Shown here: in pieces, positions 7,853 through 17,850 of the stretch
How positions within the stretch are numbered: position 1 is the stretch's first letter
How the letters are laid out: the number at the start of each line of letters is the position of its first letter
DNA from: Kolteria novifilia
Lineage (GTDB): Bacteria; Planctomycetota; Planctomycetia; Kolteriales; Kolteriaceae
NCBI GenBank assembly: GCA_007748055.1
Contig: CP036279.1
Span: 6,262,001 to 6,326,000 of the forward strand
DNA length: 64,000 nt
Direction of reading: 5' to 3'
The notes under the pieces: model-generated
The model's input: the letters and a program-made list of their open reading frames with translations, nothing else
Told to the model about the DNA's origin: nothing
Databases searched by the model: none
Position numbers and translations under genes: made by a program

Positions 7853-10255
7853 TCACTTGGTGAGAAAGATGGGACTGGTGACGACCGCTTCGATCAAGGA
7901 TCGCATTCCGTAGTCGCTCGATGCCGCCTGCGCGGCGATCGCTTCCACGTCGTCCCGATCGGCGAATGCCACCTCCGCCCCCGTACCGAAGGTAATCAGC
8001 TTATCGACCACGTTCCGTGCGAGCCCTTGGCGATCTTCGAGCACGAGTGTCTGAAACTGGTCGACGTCCTCGAAGTGGCGCCCGTCGGCCATGTCGTAGC
8101 TGGCGTCGACCTTCGCCCCTCGACGAACCCGACGTCCGGACTTCTGTAAATACTGGTCCCGCCATAACCCGGCGGCATCGTAGTTCTCCAGAGCGAAGCC
8201 GGGAGGATCGATGCTGCGATGACACACTGCGCAGCTTTCCTGGGAGCGGTGCTTGGCGAGCATCTCGCGAATCGTCTTGGCGCCGCGAATGTCGGGCTCG
8301 ACGGCGGGCACGTTCTCCGGCGGCGGAGGAATCGGCACCCCGAGAATCCGTTCGGAGACCCAAATCCCGCGGATGATCGGCGACGTGTTGGTACCGTTGG
8401 CCGTCACCTTTAGGATGGCCCCCTGCGTCAACAATCCCCCGCGATGATCGCCGGGCTCAAGCGACACCTTGCGGATTTCGTCCCCTTCGACGCCGTCGAT
8501 CCCGTAGTAGCGGGCGAGTCGGCTATCCAGAAAAGTGTAGTCCGAGTCGATCAGCCAGGTGACGCTCTTGTTCTCGCGAACCATGTCGTCGAGATAGGCG
8601 TGCGTCTCGGCGAGCATCGACTGCTGGACGATCGGATCGAAGCGTGGAAAAAGTCTCCGGTCGGGCTGGGTGAAGTCGATCAACCCCAGGTCCAGCCACT
8701 CCGCGGCGAAGTCGCGAACGAACTGCTTGCCGCGAGGCGAGTCGAGCATGCGTCGCACTTGGGCGCGAAGCACGTTGGGATCGGACAGCTCCCCCTTCTC
8801 CGCCAATTGCAGCAGCTCCCGGTCGGGCATGCTGCTCCAAAGTAGGTAGCTGAGCCGATTGGCGATCGCGTACTGATCGAGAGGACCAGGCTCTTCCTGA
8901 AAGAGCAGGAATCTGGGCGAGCAAAGCAGCGACCGATATCCGGTCCGTAGTGTCGAGGCGAAGTCGTTGCCCTCGGACATCGAGTCGATCGCCATCGCCA
9001 CGTAGGGAGCGACCTCCTCCTCGGTCACCGGTCGGCGGAAGGCCCAATGGGCAAAGCGTTTAATCAGCCGCGCGAGATCCTTGTCGGGGTTCGTCGAGAC
9101 GACGGTGCCGGGTTTTCCCTTCTTTCCAGGTTTGATCGTCAAGTCATCGAGGAGACGATGGCGGATCTGCTCGTCGGTCATCCCCTGATGAATGCGCGTC
9201 ATGTGGATCGATTCGATGGCAACGCCGGGGACGTTCTGCGGAGCTCCTTCACCGGTACCGACTTGGCCTCCGGCGAACCTTCCCCTCTTGAGCGTCGTGT
9301 CGCCCGGTCGAATCTCGAGCATGTGTCCCTTGGGCAACCAAGTCTCGAAGGTCCACGTCTTCGGATCCTCGGTCGCCTCAATGGCCCCGACCCAGGGCAA
9401 CAGCGGAGCGCTGGAAACGCACAGGCCGCGTCGAACCGTGCACCAGACACCGTGACCCTCGGGACAGTTCAGCGCGTTGGCGCGGATGACAAATCGGTAC
9501 CATCCGCTTTCGGGAGCGGTGGTCGCCGGCAGGCGCCCGTAGAAGGTCACCCCGGAGGACCACGTCACGGCGCGATCGTCGATCAGTTCCGGCTCGCGCG
9601 TGCGGCGGCGCGGATTGCGGCGGCAGAGTGTCTTGGCATCGAGCGTCCGATCGTAGGAATCCGCTTGTCCAAGGGCGCGCTGGAATGCTTCATCGAGTGC
9701 CACATCGACCACGTGCAGATGGCGGTCGAGATGGAAGTGAGAGATCGTCTGATCTTCCGCGACGGTGGAGAAGCTGTCGGTGCGCGGTTCTTCCGGCAAC
9801 TTGTCCGCGAGCGGGATATCGATTCCGAGTAAGTCGTGCAGGGTGCGCTCCATCTGGAGACGCGTCAGTCGTCGCCCCCGTACTCGACCCTCGGACTTCT
9901 GTTTCGCGTGCTGATGCGACTGAAGCCACTGGCTGAGTCGCTTCGCGAAGAGCTTCATTTCTTCGGCCGAAGCGGTCGAACTCTCCTCCGGCGGCATCTC
10001 CCCCGCGTGGACGCGATCGTGAATCCGAACCCATTTGGTGACGTCGTGCGCATGGTTCAAGGAGGCGTCGAGGCTTGTCAGGTCAAGATTGGCCTCCGCC
10101 TCGCTACCTGAATGACAATCGAGACAGTGATTGGCGATGAACGACTTGATCTGGTCGGGAGCCTCGGCGCGCAATCCGGTCGGCAGAACTCCCAGCAAGG
10201 TGAGCACCAAAGCCGTCGTCGTCCAATCGATCCGTCTTCCTGGCTGCATCGCCAT
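7853..10255 (-). CDS. DUF1587/1592/1588/1585 protein with planctomycete-type cytochrome domain
   Basis: About 800 residues from the ATG at 10255, which has GAGGAT upstream; a GTG at 10285 is also in frame. A signal-like segment (TTALVLTLLGVLPTGL) is followed by a haem c motif CLDCH at residues 44-48. The DUF1587, DUF1592 and DUF1588 regions come next, the last containing CAVCHRSIDPPGFALENYD (a second CxxCH). The C-terminal DUF1585 region ends the protein. The central part has a carbohydrate-binding-like stretch around residues 220-320. The protein is probably a periplasmic c-type cytochrome partner of the DUF1552 protein downstream. The function of such pairs is not established. Confidence 0.88.
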   Translation of the reverse strand: MAMQPGRRIDWTTTALVLTLLGVLPTGLRAEAPDQIKSFIANHCLDCHSGSEAEANLDLTSLDASLNHAHDVTKWVRIHDRVHAGEMPPEESSTASAEEMKLFAKRLSQWLQSHQHAKQKSEGRVRGRRLTRLQMERTLHDLLGIDIPLADKLPEEPRTDSFSTVAEDQTISHFHLDRHLHVVDVALDEAFQRALGQADSYDRTLDAKTLCRRNPRRRTREPELIDDRAVTWSSGVTFYGRLPATTAPESGWYRFVIRANALNCPEGHGVWCTVRRGLCVSSAPLLPWVGAIEATEDPKTWTFETWLPKGHMLEIRPGDTTLKRGRFAGGQVGTGEGAPQNVPGVAIESIHMTRIHQGMTDEQIRHRLLDDLTIKPGKKGKPGTVVSTNPDKDLARLIKRFAHWAFRRPVTEEEVAPYVAMAIDSMSEGNDFASTLRTGYRSLLCSPRFLLFQEEPGPLDQYAIANRLSYLLWSSMPDRELLQLAEKGELSDPNVLRAQVRRMLDSPRGKQFVRDFAAEWLDLGLIDFTQPDRRLFPRFDPIVQQSMLAETHAYLDDMVRENKSVTWLIDSDYTFLDSRLARYYGIDGVEGDEIRKVSLEPGDHRGGLLTQGAILKVTANGTNTSPIIRGIWVSERILGVPIPPPPENVPAVEPDIRGAKTIREMLAKHRSQESCAVCHRSIDPPGFALENYDAAGLWRDQYLQKSGRRVRRGAKVDASYDMADGRHFEDVDQFQTLVLEDRQGLARNVVDKLITFGTGAEVAFADRDDVEAIAAQAASSDYGMRSLIEAVVTSPIFLTK

Positions 10256-10684
10256 CGCGATGAGATCCTCAAGGTAGGCAGGCACAATGTGAGCGACGAT
10301 CCATCAGTCACATCGGTCTGGCAGGAAATCAAGGGGCGGGCTGTCGTCCCCGTTCGTTCGCGGCTGTTTGGAAACCATCGGCGAACGACCGCAAAAAACG
10401 CTACTAAAGTCTAGCTCTCCCTCTCCTTCGTATCAACTTGAATGCCTCTGGACGGGCAAGCAATTTAGAGAAGATCCACGAGATGGGCTGAGTCAACCAG
10501 TCGCGATCCCCTTCGGGCCCTTCAATTCGGTACCCACCAGTTCAACAGGTTCGCATATCCCTCCGATCCCCACTAATCCAACCAAATTGCCGGGAGGCTC
10601 CATTTCGGTTGAACCGGTCCTGTCGATTCTGCCGATGTCCACTGGGAAGTGATGGTTCATCTCCTCCCATGGGGAAATCGCGCA
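10256..10684. other. Divergent intergenic region
   Basis: About 430 bases separating the DUF1592-type operon (leftward) and the outer-membrane factor gene (rightward). It should contain both promoters. I see no convincing -35/-10 pair, RNA gene or repeat. Short open frames inside it look random. Confidence 0.4.
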
Positions 10685-12406
10685 ATGGCTCCACAACGTC
10701 GTCCCACGACATCCCGGTCGGGATGGGCAATGGTCCTCGTCGCCGGGATCGTCCTACTCGGCGCCTCCGGCTGTACCAGTCTCGATGAGTACTTGCGCAA
10801 CGGCTTTCAGGTCGGCCCCGACTACGGTCGGCCACCCGCTCCCATCGCCGACCACTGGATCGACAGCGGGGACAACCCGCGTCTCCTTTCCGATCGAAGC
10901 TCCATCGCCGACTGGTGGACGCTGTTCAACGACCCCGTCCTCAACGGACTGGTCCGCTCGGCCTACCAACAGAACCTAACGGTCCGCGAAGCCGGATTCC
11001 GCGTCCTGGCGGCGCGAGCCAGTCGTCGAATCGCCGTGGGCAATCTCTTCCCGCAGACTCAAACCGGCAACGGCGGCTTCACCCGCGAGGCCCTGAGCAC
11101 GGCCTCCGCCAATACGTCGTTCGTCCAGGACCGCTTTTACAGCATCTGGGACTACGGGTTCAGTTTGGCGTGGGAACTGGACATCTGGGGGCGGTATCGC
11201 CGGGCCATCGAGGCCGCCGACGCCAATCTGGACGTGAGCGTCGAGGAGTATGACGGCGTCCTCGTAACACTGATCGCCGACGTCGCCTCCAGCTACGTCT
11301 CCTATCGAACCGCCCAAAGTCAGATCGAACTGGCGACGCGTTCGGTCAAGCTCCAAGAGATCTCTGTTTCGATCGCCAAGGCTCGCTACAAGGGAGGCGA
11401 GACCTCCAAGATCGATGTCGATCAGTCGGAAGCCATTCTCGCGCAGACTCAAGCGATCATCCCGCAGCAGGAGATCATTCTCCGACAGGCCAACAACAGC
11501 CTCTGCGTCCTGCTGGGCATTCCCACCACCGACTTGGCTCCAATCCTCGGCGAAGGCCCGATTCCAAAGGCCCCCGTCGATGTCGCGGTCGGGCTGCCGG
11601 CGGATCTGTTGCGTCGACGACCCGACGTGCGCCAAGCCGAGCGGGAGGTCGCGGCCCAAAGCGCGGAGATTGGTATCGCGGAGACGGACCTCTACCCGTT
11701 GATCTCGATCACCGGCGTCCTCGACTACAACGGACAAGATCTCGGCAACCTGTTCCGCAGCAACGCGTTCGCCGGAACCATCGGCCCCAGTTTCAAGTGG
11801 AACATCTTTAACTACGGTCGCATTCGGGCCAATGTCGAACTTCAGAGAGCGGAATTCCAACAACTCATCGCCGCCTACCAGCAGACCGTGTTGACGGCCA
11901 ACCAGGAAGTCGAAAACGGCATCGTCTTCCTGTTCAAGTCGGAAGAGCAAGCCGAGTACCTGCTCAAGAGCGTGCTCGCCGATCAAGAGGCGGTGAGCGC
12001 CGCGGTCGTCCAATACCGCGATGGCTTAGCCAACTTCACCAGCGTCGCCCTGCTCGAACAGGATCTCGTCGATCAGCAAGTCAGCTATGTCGACACGCTC
12101 GGCAACGTGGCTCTCGGGTTTGTCGACATCTACCGGGCTCTCGGTGGTGGATGGCAGATTCGCTGTCAGCCCCCGTCCGAGGACGAGATGTACGCGACGG
12201 AGCCGCCGCACTCCCTCAGCGACAGCCTCCCGTTCCTCGAATTGCCCCTTCCCAACGCTGGGGCCAATCAGCAGGCGGCCCCCAAACCGGAGAGCACTCC
12301 CAAACCCAAGGTCGAAAGCGTTCCCAAGGTGACGCTGCCTTCCACCGCGCCGAGCGAACCGAGCGGAGTCGAAGCTCTCGAGAACCTGGAGAAAGAGGCC
12401 CCATGA
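10685..12406 (+). CDS. RND efflux outer-membrane factor lipoprotein (NodT/OprM type)
   Basis: About 573 residues. The start at 10685 gives a basic N-terminus and a lipobox LGASGC with Cys30 as the acylation site. The sequence then follows the OprM/NodT pattern: VGPDYGRPPAPIADHW, WWTLFNDPVLNGLV, and two repeats of the long helical hairpin plus strands (PDVRQAERE, NGQDLGNLF). The C-terminal 60 residues are a Pro/Lys/Glu-rich tail. The family forms trimeric TolC-like channels that dock on an adaptor and an RND pump. Both partners are encoded on the opposite strand just downstream. Its stop overlaps the start of the cysteine-rich gene (ATGATGA at 12403), so those two are translationally coupled. 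Confidence 0.9.
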   Translation: MAPQRRPTTSRSGWAMVLVAGIVLLGASGCTSLDEYLRNGFQVGPDYGRPPAPIADHWIDSGDNPRLLSDRSSIADWWTLFNDPVLNGLVRSAYQQNLTVREAGFRVLAARASRRIAVGNLFPQTQTGNGGFTREALSTASANTSFVQDRFYSIWDYGFSLAWELDIWGRYRRAIEAADANLDVSVEEYDGVLVTLIADVASSYVSYRTAQSQIELATRSVKLQEISVSIAKARYKGGETSKIDVDQSEAILAQTQAIIPQQEIILRQANNSLCVLLGIPTTDLAPILGEGPIPKAPVDVAVGLPADLLRRRPDVRQAEREVAAQSAEIGIAETDLYPLISITGVLDYNGQDLGNLFRSNAFAGTIGPSFKWNIFNYGRIRANVELQRAEFQQLIAAYQQTVLTANQEVENGIVFLFKSEEQAEYLLKSVLADQEAVSAAVVQYRDGLANFTSVALLEQDLVDQQVSYVDTLGNVALGFVDIYRALGGGWQIRCQPPSEDEMYATEPPHSLSDSLPFLELPLPNAGANQQAAPKPESTPKPKVESVPKVTLPSTAPSEPSGVEALENLEKEAP

Positions 12407-13044
12407 TGAACTGCTTTTCGGGTAACTGGTGGCGGATCGATGTCTTCGTCTGCTGCGGGTTGATCGGCGTCGCTCTCCCGTCCGCCACGTTCGCGGGTGA
12501 TCTCTTCCGGCCCGGCTACCCTTGCGTCTGCGGCAGTGAGTGCCTCGAGAAGTGTTGCGACGACTATTGCCGGAAGGGACTCCCCTGCCCAACGCCGCCG
12601 ACAAGATGCTTCGGTCCCGACGACTACTGTCGGAAAGGGCTCCCCTGCCCAACGCCGCCGGAGTGTCAGAAGTGCTGCGATGACTATCAGCGTACGCCGT
12701 GCTGTCTCTGGATCGGGCATGGTTGCCCGACGGGAACGCTGCCGAACGCGCCCACGATCGCAGATCCCACGATCGCGGAAGTGGAGCTGATCGAGCCAGC
12801 CTCCGGCCTCTTGCAGAAAGCGCTGACGACTCCCTCGGTGCCGGATCGCTTGAGCGCGGTGTCGGTGCCGACGATTCCCCTCAGCACGGTGAAGAAAGGA
12901 CTACGTAGCCGCTGGGTCGACGTCCGCGGCCGCGTCATCGCGGCGACGACCGAACCACGTGATGACGTAGTAGAAGACTGGCGTCAGGAAGACGCCGAAG
13001 AGCGTGACGCCAAACATGCCCGCGAGGACCGCCGTGCCAAGTGA
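12403..13044 (+). CDS. Secreted cysteine-rich repeat protein linked to RND genes
   Basis: About 213 residues beginning in the stop codon of the outer-membrane factor. A signal peptide occupies residues 1-31 (hydrophobic VFVCCGLIGVALPSATFA). A Cys-rich region follows, with DDYCRKGLPCPTPP at residues 53-66 and again at 73-86 and a third degenerate CCDDYQRTPCC. From about residue 167 on, the frame runs through the antisense of the RND pump 3' end until a stop at 13044. The last 48 residues may thus be read-through of a gene that once ended earlier. I do not recognise a characterised family. Coupling to an efflux channel gene suggests a periplasmic accessory, perhaps metal- or thiol-related. That role is inference. 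Confidence 0.6.
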   Translation: MMNCFSGNWWRIDVFVCCGLIGVALPSATFAGDLFRPGYPCVCGSECLEKCCDDYCRKGLPCPTPPTRCFGPDDYCRKGLPCPTPPECQKCCDDYQRTPCCLWIGHGCPTGTLPNAPTIADPTIAEVELIEPASGLLQKALTTPSVPDRLSAVSVPTIPLSTVKKGLRSRWVDVRGRVIAATTEPRDDVVEDWRQEDAEERDAKHAREDRRAK

Positions 13045-16000
13045 CCGCCTCATCTCCCATCCCGCACCGGTGGCGACCGCCAAGGGATAGACGCCGGCGA
13101 TGAACGCGACCGATGTCATGAGAATGGGACGAATCCGCAGTCGACACGCGCTGAGGGTCGCCTCCCGCCGCGAGAGCCCCTTCTCCCGTTCCTGCTTGGC
13201 GAACTCGACAATGAGGATCGCGTTCTTGGCCGCCATTCCGATGAGCACGACAAAACCGATCTGAACGAAGATGTCCATCGAGTTGCCCACGGACGCTACC
13301 CCCGCCAAAGCGCAAAGCAGACACATCGGCACGATCAAGATGATCGCGAAGGGTAGCGACCAACTCTCATAGAGTGCGGCCAACACCAGAAATGCCACGA
13401 GCACGGCCAGCCCGAAGATCAAGATCCCCGTGTTGCCCGCCGTCACCTCTTGGTAGCTCAAGTTGGTCCAGTCGTAGGTCATGCCCGGCGGCAAGTGCTT
13501 CTCACAGAGTTGCTCGACCAGCGAGATCGCTTGGCCCGAACTGTAGCCGGGCCCGTTGCCGCCGTTGATCGACGCGGAGTTGAGATCGTTGTAGCGCATC
13601 ACGAAGAGAGGACCGGTGGTGGGCCGCGACGAGAGGAACGACCCGATCGGAACGGTTTCGCCCGCCTGGTTCTTCACCTGCAACAGCTTCATGTCGTTGA
13701 TGTCGGTACGGTACTTTCCCTCGGCCATGATGTTGACCTGCCAAACGCGGCCGAACTCGTTGAAGAGGTTGACGTAGACCGAGCCGAAACTGACGTTGAG
13801 CGTGTTGAAGACGTCCGAGAGCTTGACGCCAGTCTGCATCACCATCGTCCGGTTGATGTCGAGGTAGAGCTGCGGCGCCGAGTTGGTGAAGCTGGTAAAG
13901 ACCCCTTTCAAGCCCGGTTGCTGGTTGGCGGCGTCCACCAAGGCCTCGGCCGTCCCCTCCAAGGCGCTAAGCCCGAGCCCCGTCTGGTCCTCGATCTGAA
14001 GCTGGAACCCTCCCGACTGCCCAAGACCAGGGACCGGCGGGGCCCCCATCACGTCGACGCGGGCCCCAATGATCTCTTCCCGGTAGATCTTGTTGAGCTT
14101 CGCGGTGATGTACGCCGCTTGCGTCTCGGGCGTGGTGCGCTTCGAAAAGGGATCGAGGGTGATGAAGAGCGTTCCCCAGTTCGAGCAATCGGTCGTCACG
14201 ATGATCGAGAAGCCCGAGATCGCCATCGTCGCGTGTACACCCGGCTGTTCGCGGGCGATCTTGTCGAGCTTCTCGAGCACGGCGCTGGTTCGCTCGAGCG
14301 ACGCCGATTCGGGAAGCTGGACGTTGGCGATGATGTACCCTTGATCCTGCTGAGGGATCAGTCCGGTCGGGTAGGTGGTGAAACTGATGACCGTTAAGGC
14401 CAAGAGACCGCCGTACAAGACCAACACGAGCAGACTCAGCCGCAACATCCCTCCGACGATCCACGTGTAGGACTTGGTTCCCCAATCGAAGCCGCGATTG
14501 AAGAGCCGGAAGAACCACCCGAAAATGGCGTTGAGCACTCGCGTGATCGGATCGCTCATCTCGGAGCGTTTCCGAAGCAGCAACGCCGCCAGCGCGGGAC
14601 TGAGGGTCAACGAGTTGAAGGCGGAGAAGGCGGTCGACACGGCGATCGTCAGCGCGAACTGTCGAAAAAAGAGCCCCGTGAGCCCCGGAATGAACGCGCA
14701 GGGAACGAAGACGGCACACAGCACGAGCAGCACGCCGACGATCGGCCCCTGCACTTCCTCCATCGCGTTCGCGGCCGCCTCGTCGGGAGGATAGCCCTCC
14801 TCGAGCCAGCGTTCGACGTTCTCGACCACGACGATTGCGTCGTCGACCACGATGCCGATCGCGAGCACCAAGCCAAAGAGCGAGAGCATGTTGAGGCTGA
14901 AACCGAGCGCGGCCATCGCGGAAAAGGTACCGACGATCGCCACCGGCACCGCCACCAACGGAATGAGCGCGGCACGCCAGTTCTGAAGAAAAAGAAGAAC
15001 GACGATCGCCACGAGCCCAATCGCCGTCAACAACGTCCCGACGACGTCTTGAATCGAGCTGCGAATGTACGGCGTCGTGTCGAGGCCCACCACCCACTCG
15101 AGCCCATCGGGAAAGTCCTTCTCGAGCTTGTCCAACAGCGCATAGACACCGCGAGCGGTCGACAGCGAGTTGGCCTCGGGAAGGGGATAGACGGCGAGCG
15201 CCACCGAGGGGGCACCATCGCGGTAGGCGCTCAGGTCGGAATTCTGCGACCCGAGCCGAATGTCCGCGACGTCCTTGAGGCGAACCAACGCTCCCCGTTG
15301 GCCCACCTTGACGATGATGTCCCCGAACTCCTCGATCGAGGTGAGTCGGCCCTTGGTTTGCAGTACCAGTTCGTACGCCTGTCCCGCCGGGACCGGCGGT
15401 TGGCCGATGAAACCGGGCGCCACCTCGACGTTCTGCTCGGAGATCGCGTCGTAGACGTCGGTCGTCGTCAGGCCGAGTTCCGCCAACTTCTCGGGGTCGA
15501 TCCACGCCCGCATCGAGTAGTCGCGCTCCCCGTGAATCAACACGGTCCCGACTCCCGGCAAACGGCTGAGGGCGTCGAAAATGTTGATCTCGGCATAGTT
15601 GCTCATGTAGAGCTGGTCGTAACGTCCGTTGGGGGAGACGAGATTGATCGCGATGAGGATGTTCGGGGACTGCATCCGCGTCGTGATCCCTTGCTTCTGA
15701 ACGATGTCGGGAAGCTGGGCGATCGCGTTCTGAATTCGCGTCTGCACGAACATGAGGGCCATGTTCGGGTCGGTACCAATGTCGAAGCTGACAGTGAGGG
15801 TGTAGTCGCCATTGTTGGAACACGTCGACGACATGTAGATCATGCCTTCGACCCCGTTGACCTGTTCCTCGATCGGTTCGGCGACCGTTTCGGCCAGGAC
15901 GACGGAGTTCGCCCCCGGGTAGGAGGTCGTCACCTGGATGGTCGGGGGAACGATCGGCGGATACTGGGCCACGGGCAGCGCCAACAAGGCGACGACGCCC

Positions 16001-16065
16001 ATGAGGGTGATCATGATCGAGCAGACCATCGCGAAGATCGGTCGCTTGATGAAGAATCGAGACAT
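12901..16065 (-). CDS. RND multidrug efflux pump, HAE1/AcrB type
   Basis: Full-length 1054-residue inner-membrane pump. It has the N-terminal FFIKRPIFAMVCSIMI segment, the proton-relay Asp pair in VVDDAIVVVENVER near residue 405, the conserved Lys in AAKNAILIVEFAK near residue 940, and two large periplasmic loops. The family exports drugs, dyes or detergents using the proton gradient. It lies 43 bases downstream of its adaptor gene on the same strand and converges with the outer-membrane factor and cysteine-rich genes. The cysteine-rich frame overlaps its 3' end by 144 bases. Confidence 0.95.
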   Translation of the reverse strand: MSRFFIKRPIFAMVCSIMITLMGVVALLALPVAQYPPIVPPTIQVTTSYPGANSVVLAETVAEPIEEQVNGVEGMIYMSSTCSNNGDYTLTVSFDIGTDPNMALMFVQTRIQNAIAQLPDIVQKQGITTRMQSPNILIAINLVSPNGRYDQLYMSNYAEINIFDALSRLPGVGTVLIHGERDYSMRAWIDPEKLAELGLTTTDVYDAISEQNVEVAPGFIGQPPVPAGQAYELVLQTKGRLTSIEEFGDIIVKVGQRGALVRLKDVADIRLGSQNSDLSAYRDGAPSVALAVYPLPEANSLSTARGVYALLDKLEKDFPDGLEWVVGLDTTPYIRSSIQDVVGTLLTAIGLVAIVVLLFLQNWRAALIPLVAVPVAIVGTFSAMAALGFSLNMLSLFGLVLAIGIVVDDAIVVVENVERWLEEGYPPDEAAANAMEEVQGPIVGVLLVLCAVFVPCAFIPGLTGLFFRQFALTIAVSTAFSAFNSLTLSPALAALLLRKRSEMSDPITRVLNAIFGWFFRLFNRGFDWGTKSYTWIVGGMLRLSLLVLVLYGGLLALTVISFTTYPTGLIPQQDQGYIIANVQLPESASLERTSAVLEKLDKIAREQPGVHATMAISGFSIIVTTDCSNWGTLFITLDPFSKRTTPETQAAYITAKLNKIYREEIIGARVDVMGAPPVPGLGQSGGFQLQIEDQTGLGLSALEGTAEALVDAANQQPGLKGVFTSFTNSAPQLYLDINRTMVMQTGVKLSDVFNTLNVSFGSVYVNLFNEFGRVWQVNIMAEGKYRTDINDMKLLQVKNQAGETVPIGSFLSSRPTTGPLFVMRYNDLNSASINGGNGPGYSSGQAISLVEQLCEKHLPPGMTYDWTNLSYQEVTAGNTGILIFGLAVLVAFLVLAALYESWSLPFAIILIVPMCLLCALAGVASVGNSMDIFVQIGFVVLIGMAAKNAILIVEFAKQEREKGLSRREATLSACRLRIRPILMTSVAFIAGVYPLAVATGAGWEMRRSLGTAVLAGMFGVTLFGVFLTPVFYYVITWFGRRRDDAAADVDPAAT

Positions 16066-16108
16066 ACTGGTCCGGCGTTAGTCGTTCTCGGCAGCATCCA
16101 CCGCCGAG

Positions 16109-17617
16109 TCACGAGGATGTCTTCTTGGCCTTCTCTTCCACCTTCTCGGAGGGTTCGTTCTTCGATGCCGAGGCATCGGCTGAGTTCTTCTTGGGTCTCG
16201 GGGTCGATGCTTCCTTCGTTTTCGCGGGCGCCGCTGAGCCCGGCTTGGCGGGCGCCGCTGAGCCCGGCTTGGCGGGCGCCGCTGAGTTCGGCTTGGCGGG
16301 CGCCGCGGAGTTCGGCTTCGAAGCGGGTTCGCCCTTTGTCGTCGACGCCGACTCCGCTTCTGTTGCCTTGGTCGAGGAGGTCACCGGCAACTGGCTGACC
16401 ATGTCCACCAACTTCGGACTGACCTTGATGCCCGAACGGACCCGCTGCATGCCCCGCACAATGACGCGATCGGTCGGGGAAAGCGCCTTGTAGGTCTTGG
16501 TTGTGGTCTCCCCCTCCTTGCCAGGCTCGCTGACCTGCCGCTGGGGCAAGACCTGACGGAAACCATCCTGAACCTGGCCCACCTCGACCGGGCGGTAAAC
16601 GACCTCGTCATTCTCGTCGACGACCAGGACGTAGTACTCACTCTGGTTGATGCTGACCGCGGCGTCCGCGACCAACAGCGCCTCGTAGGGCGGACTGACC
16701 GGAACCCGGATCCGCGCGAAGAGCCCCGAGAGCAAGCGATGATCCGTGTTTGGAAAGGTGCCCCGCACCCAGATCGACCCGGTGTCGGCTTGGACCTGAT
16801 TGCCGACGAAGTCGAGATAGCCCTCGAAGGGAAACTCGTTGTTGTTGGCCAACCCCAATTCGGCCGGCGTCGTGTTCGACATCGCGGAGGGGAGTTTGCC
16901 ACCGAGCACGAGTTCCCGGATCTTCAAGACCGTTCGTTGATCGACGTAGAAGTAGACCCACATCGGCGCGAGCGAAACGATGTTCGTCAGTTTCGTTTTG
17001 TCGGCGGTGACCAGGTTGCCCACATCGACGAAGTGCCGGTCGGTCCGCCCATCAATCGGTGAACGGACCTTGCACCAGTCGTAGTTGAGTTGGGCATCGG
17101 CGAGTTGGGCTTGGGAGGCTTTGAGCGATCCCTGCGCCTCGTCGCGAAGTCCCTGGCGTTTGTTGATCTCGAGTTTGCTGATCGCTGCGGGGTTGTCCTT
17201 TTGCGTTTTCAGCGCGATGTCGAGTTGGGCTTGGGCGGTGAGTAGGTTGGCTTGGTTGTATTCGACCTCACCCTTGGCCTGCTCGAGCGCCGCCTTGTAG
17301 GGACGATCGTCGATCTCGAAGAGGATGTCGTTCGCCTTGACATCCTGGCCATCGCGGAAGTTGATCTTCGTGAGGTAGCCGGTCACCCGAGCGGTGACGT
17401 TGACTGACTGAACCGCCTGGGTCTCTCCCGTGAAGACCTCGTAGTCGGTCACCGTCCGCTCGATCGGATGAGCGACTTCGACGACCGGCGGGGTCGTCAC
17501 GACCGCCTTGGGGTTCTTGTCCCCGCAGGCCACCAACAGGCCGCATCCGGCCATCAACCAGACGAGTGGGTATTTCGAGCAAGCGGGAAGAGTCGTCTCG
17601 CGCGTCATCGGCCTCAT
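16109..17617 (-). CDS. RND periplasmic adaptor lipoprotein (AcrA/MexA family)
   Basis: About 502 residues. The start at 17617 has GAGGCGA upstream and gives a lipoprotein signal with lipobox LLVAC (Cys31). An earlier in-frame ATG at 17803 adds a basic, non-signal leader. The order is: beta-barrel/lipoyl half (VTARVTGYLTKINFRDGQDV), a helical hairpin (LEQAKGEVEYNQANLLTAQ onward), the second lipoyl half (VRSPIDGRTDRHF), a beta-barrel and a membrane-proximal domain. The last 100 residues carry four octapeptide repeats of the form PAKPxSAA, then a charged tail. The adaptor bridges the pump encoded downstream and the outer-membrane factor encoded on the other strand. Confidence 0.92.
   Translation of the reverse strand: MRPMTRETTLPACSKYPLVWLMAGCGLLVACGDKNPKAVVTTPPVVEVAHPIERTVTDYEVFTGETQAVQSVNVTARVTGYLTKINFRDGQDVKANDILFEIDDRPYKAALEQAKGEVEYNQANLLTAQAQLDIALKTQKDNPAAISKLEINKRQGLRDEAQGSLKASQAQLADAQLNYDWCKVRSPIDGRTDRHFVDVGNLVTADKTKLTNIVSLAPMWVYFYVDQRTVLKIRELVLGGKLPSAMSNTTPAELGLANNNEFPFEGYLDFVGNQVQADTGSIWVRGTFPNTDHRLLSGLFARIRVPVSPPYEALLVADAAVSINQSEYYVLVVDENDEVVYRPVEVGQVQDGFRQVLPQRQVSEPGKEGETTTKTYKALSPTDRVIVRGMQRVRSGIKVSPKLVDMVSQLPVTSSTKATEAESASTTKGEPASKPNSAAPAKPNSAAPAKPGSAAPAKPGSAAPAKTKEASTPRPKKNSADASASKNEPSEKVEEKAKKTSS
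16205..16325. repeat. 24-bp tandem coding repeats (PAKPxSAA)
   Basis: Four near-identical 24-base units inside the adaptor gene encode an octapeptide repeat with Gly or Asn at the variable position. This looks like a flexible Pro/Ala linker that can change length by slippage. Confidence 0.7.
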
Positions 17618-17850
17618 CACGTCGCCTCGTCCAGCACCACTGACAGCGATCCTCCGCGAGGGAACCGCCCTCCCTCGCACCCTCAGCATAGAAAGATGGA
17701 CCTCCTTGGCCGAGTGAAGCGACAATGGATTCTGGAATTGTCCATCCATTGACCAGGAACCTCTGGGCCGTGAGCGGTGTCCCTGAAAGGTGGTGAACGC
17801 CAAAATCTAGCGTGGGTGATCCAAGGATGGAGACAAGGCCGACGACGGAG

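Noticed and set aside
12901-13044. Treating the cysteine-rich gene as ending before the RND gene
   Set aside because: No stop codon occurs in frame before 13044, so the overlap is reported as it reads, with a caution.
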